DNA from: Candidatus Zixiibacteriota bacterium
Lineage (GTDB): Bacteria > Zixibacteria > MSB-5A5 > CAIYYT01
DNA length: 6,708 bases
Direction of reading: 5' to 3'
Assembly (NCBI GenBank): GCA_026397575.1
Contig: JAPLUP010000695.1
Span: 1 to 6,708, forward strand
The number at the start of each line of letters is the position of its first letter. Position 1 is the first letter of the stretch. Below are positions 5,385-6,708 of this stretch, in pieces. The position numbers and the translations under genes were made by a program. Under the pieces are notes generated by a model. That model was not told the origin of the DNA, made no database searches, and was given only the letters and a program-made list of their open reading frames with translations.

Positions 5385-6708
5385 GTGAAAACAGCGATCT
5401 GTACATCCGCATGGGTGGGAATTGTCATCTTGTGTCTGGCGACAGTGGCCACCCCGACGCTTGGAGGTCAATCAGCTCGCGTCAGAGGCGTTATTTGCAG
5501 CCAAGAGGCCCGACAACCGCTTCCGAACGTCTATGTCAAAACGCCCGAGGGCAAGATTCTGGCAATTTCCGACTATGGCGGCACATACACCTTTCGATGT
5601 AGCGGCAACTGTCCGTCGACAATTCGATTCTCTCTTATAGGTTACGCCGACACACTGCTGAGGCCACAGTACAATCAGGAGACGAAAAGCTTCGAAATTG
5701 ACACGGTTTTTCTTGTCGTCCAGCCGCGCATGGTTGATGGCTTGATCGTCACCTCTGATCGACTTCAAGACCAGACTGCGTCGGCTCCGAGTTCGCAGAA
5801 GTTTGATCTGCAACAAATCTCCGCAGCTTCCGGTAGTCTCAATGATCCGCTGCGTTTTCTGCAACAAAGCCCGAGCGTTACTTCAGGTAACGATATCCGC
5901 AATGATCTTGTAATTCGCGGCGGCAACCCTGCTGAAGCCGTGATTATGGTAGAGGGCTTTGAAACAGCCAATATCAACCACTTCGGTAGTCAAGGATCCA
6001 CCGGTGGACCCTTCGGTATGATAGCCGCAAATCAGGTTAGCGAAATACGGCTCGCCACCGGCGCCTATTCGGTACGCTACCCCAATCGTCTGTCTGGTCT
6101 GGCTGAGATTGACTTGGTGGGCATGGACGAGGTCGCCTCGGGAGGCAAAGTGAGTCTTGATCTCTCCGGCGCCATTGCTGATCTGCGCCTCGGTTCGAAA
6201 ACGAGTCCCCTTTACCTACTGGCTCACGGTCGCAAGAGCTATCTTGACCTGTTGAAATCGCCTATGAATATGCCTTCCGTACCGCAATATGTTGACGCCA
6301 ACATCAAGGCTGGCTGGAGGATCTCTCCTTCCCAAACCATATCGCTATTCACGCTCAACGGTGCCGACCGTTTTGCAATGCCACCGGGTGTCTATGGCTT
6401 CGATGATGGCAACCTCGATTACCGGGGAGATCAGGTTTTCTATGGCATCAAATGGTCATCATTGTTGTCGCCGACTTCTCTGTTGGAAACCAGATATGCC
6501 TTCAACTATGCACGCTACGACATTAGAGGCTACTTCAATGATCATGCAGCCTACTATGTCAATCAGGCGCTTGAGCGAACCCATCGCTTTTCCTGCGATC
6601 TTTCCAGCCGACGCTCCAGCTACCTTGAAGTGAATATCGGGGGAAGCCTTAAATACACTCATGCCGACTATCCGCTAAGTTTTGCCAGGTTCCGCGACGA
6701 ATTTGGTG
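5385..6708 (+). CDS. TonB-dependent outer-membrane receptor, 5' part (signal peptide, regulatory-like domain, plug, start of barrel)
   Basis: The frame is open to the window end; 441 residues are visible from the GTG (one more from the TTG at 5382). Residues 1-29 form a signal peptide: VK, a hydrophobic core (WVGIVILCLATVA), and a likely cut near LGG-Q. Residues about 32-115 resemble a carboxypeptidase-regulatory-like beta-sandwich (RVRGVICSQEARQPLPNVYV, then SDYGGTYTF), carrying three cysteines, C38, C72 and C76. The plug spans about 140-242: FDLQQI, DPLRFLQQSPSV, the conserved DLVIRGGNP, IMVEGFE, VSEIRLATGAYSVRYPNRLSG. Barrel strands follow (YLLAHGRKSYLDLL, ANIKAGWRISPSQTISLF, LLETRYAFNYARYDI). 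Such receptors move scarce ligands across the outer membrane using TonB energy; the substrate here cannot be read from the sequence. No TonB box is clear near the N-terminus. It has its own promoter at 5293-5321 and is divergent from the DUF6132-fmdB pair. Confidence 0.9.
   Translation, partial: MKTAICTSAWVGIVILCLATVATPTLGGQSARVRGVICSQEARQPLPNVYVKTPEGKILAISDYGGTYTFRCSGNCPSTIRFSLIGYADTLLRPQYNQETKSFEIDTVFLVVQPRMVDGLIVTSDRLQDQTASAPSSQKFDLQQISAASGSLNDPLRFLQQSPSVTSGNDIRNDLVIRGGNPAEAVIMVEGFETANINHFGSQGSTGGPFGMIAANQVSEIRLATGAYSVRYPNRLSGLAEIDLVGMDEVASGGKVSLDLSGAIADLRLGSKTSPLYLLAHGRKSYLDLLKSPMNMPSVPQYVDANIKAGWRISPSQTISLFTLNGADRFAMPPGVYGFDDGNLDYRGDQVFYGIKWSSLLSPTSLLETRYAFNYARYDIRGYFNDHAAYYVNQALERTHRFSCDLSSRRSSYLEVNIGGSLKYTHADYPLSFARFRDEFG

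Noticed and set aside
5433..5435. Lipoprotein lipobox cysteine in the receptor signal peptide (VILC)
   Set aside because: The residue before the cysteine is leucine, not glycine, alanine or serine, and the hydrophobic core continues past it, so ordinary signal peptidase cleavage near GGQ is more likely.
5360..5640. Two + strand frames at the start of the receptor gene
   Set aside because: They are out of frame with the signal peptide and regulatory-like domain of the receptor and show no family features.

Overview
The window looks like a stretch of chromosome from a Gram-negative bacterium of moderate GC content. A TonB-dependent outer-membrane receptor with a signal peptide implies an outer membrane. 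Stacked two-component genes and a receptor with a carboxypeptidase-regulatory-like N-terminal domain are frequent in environmental lineages such as Deltaproteobacteria-like and FCB-group phyla. The sequence alone does not fix the taxon. There is no rRNA, tRNA, CRISPR array, insertion sequence or integrase.

Region 1 (1-4619, + strand) is one tightly packed signalling operon. It begins with the 3' part of an ABC-type solute-binding protein gene (family ABC_sub_bind). This overlaps by one base a membrane histidine kinase with a periplasmic sensor, HAMP, HisKA and HATPase domains. Two single-domain CheY-like receivers follow, and they overlap each other by ATGA. The last gene is a soluble receiver-GAF-kinase hybrid. 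A plausible reading is that the binding protein senses a solute outside the membrane, the kinase transmits the signal, and the receivers and hybrid distribute it. No DNA-binding output domain is present, so the final effector lies elsewhere.

The hybrid gene looks damaged. Its ATPase domain lacks the segment that should carry the DxGxG box and the F/G-box loop. The missing piece (about 80 nt by comparison with the neighbouring kinase) shifts the reading frame, and a perfect 6-bp hairpin sits exactly at the junction. The gene also has no ATG, GTG or TTG codon ahead of its receiver domain, only ATT or CTG.

Region 2 (4765-5152, - strand) is a two-gene unit: a small DUF6132-like membrane protein followed, with a 14-nt overlap, by a FmdB-family zinc-ribbon protein.

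Region 3 (5153-5384) is a divergent intergenic region. It holds a good sigma70-type promoter facing right, an imperfect inverted repeat and two copies of TTGGCTAGG 40 bp apart. The core 8-mer of that repeat also occurs in the gap between the kinase and the first receiver.

Region 4 (5385-6708, + strand) is the 5' part of a TonB-dependent receptor gene: signal peptide, regulatory-like domain, plug and start of the barrel. It runs off the window and has a GTG or TTG start.
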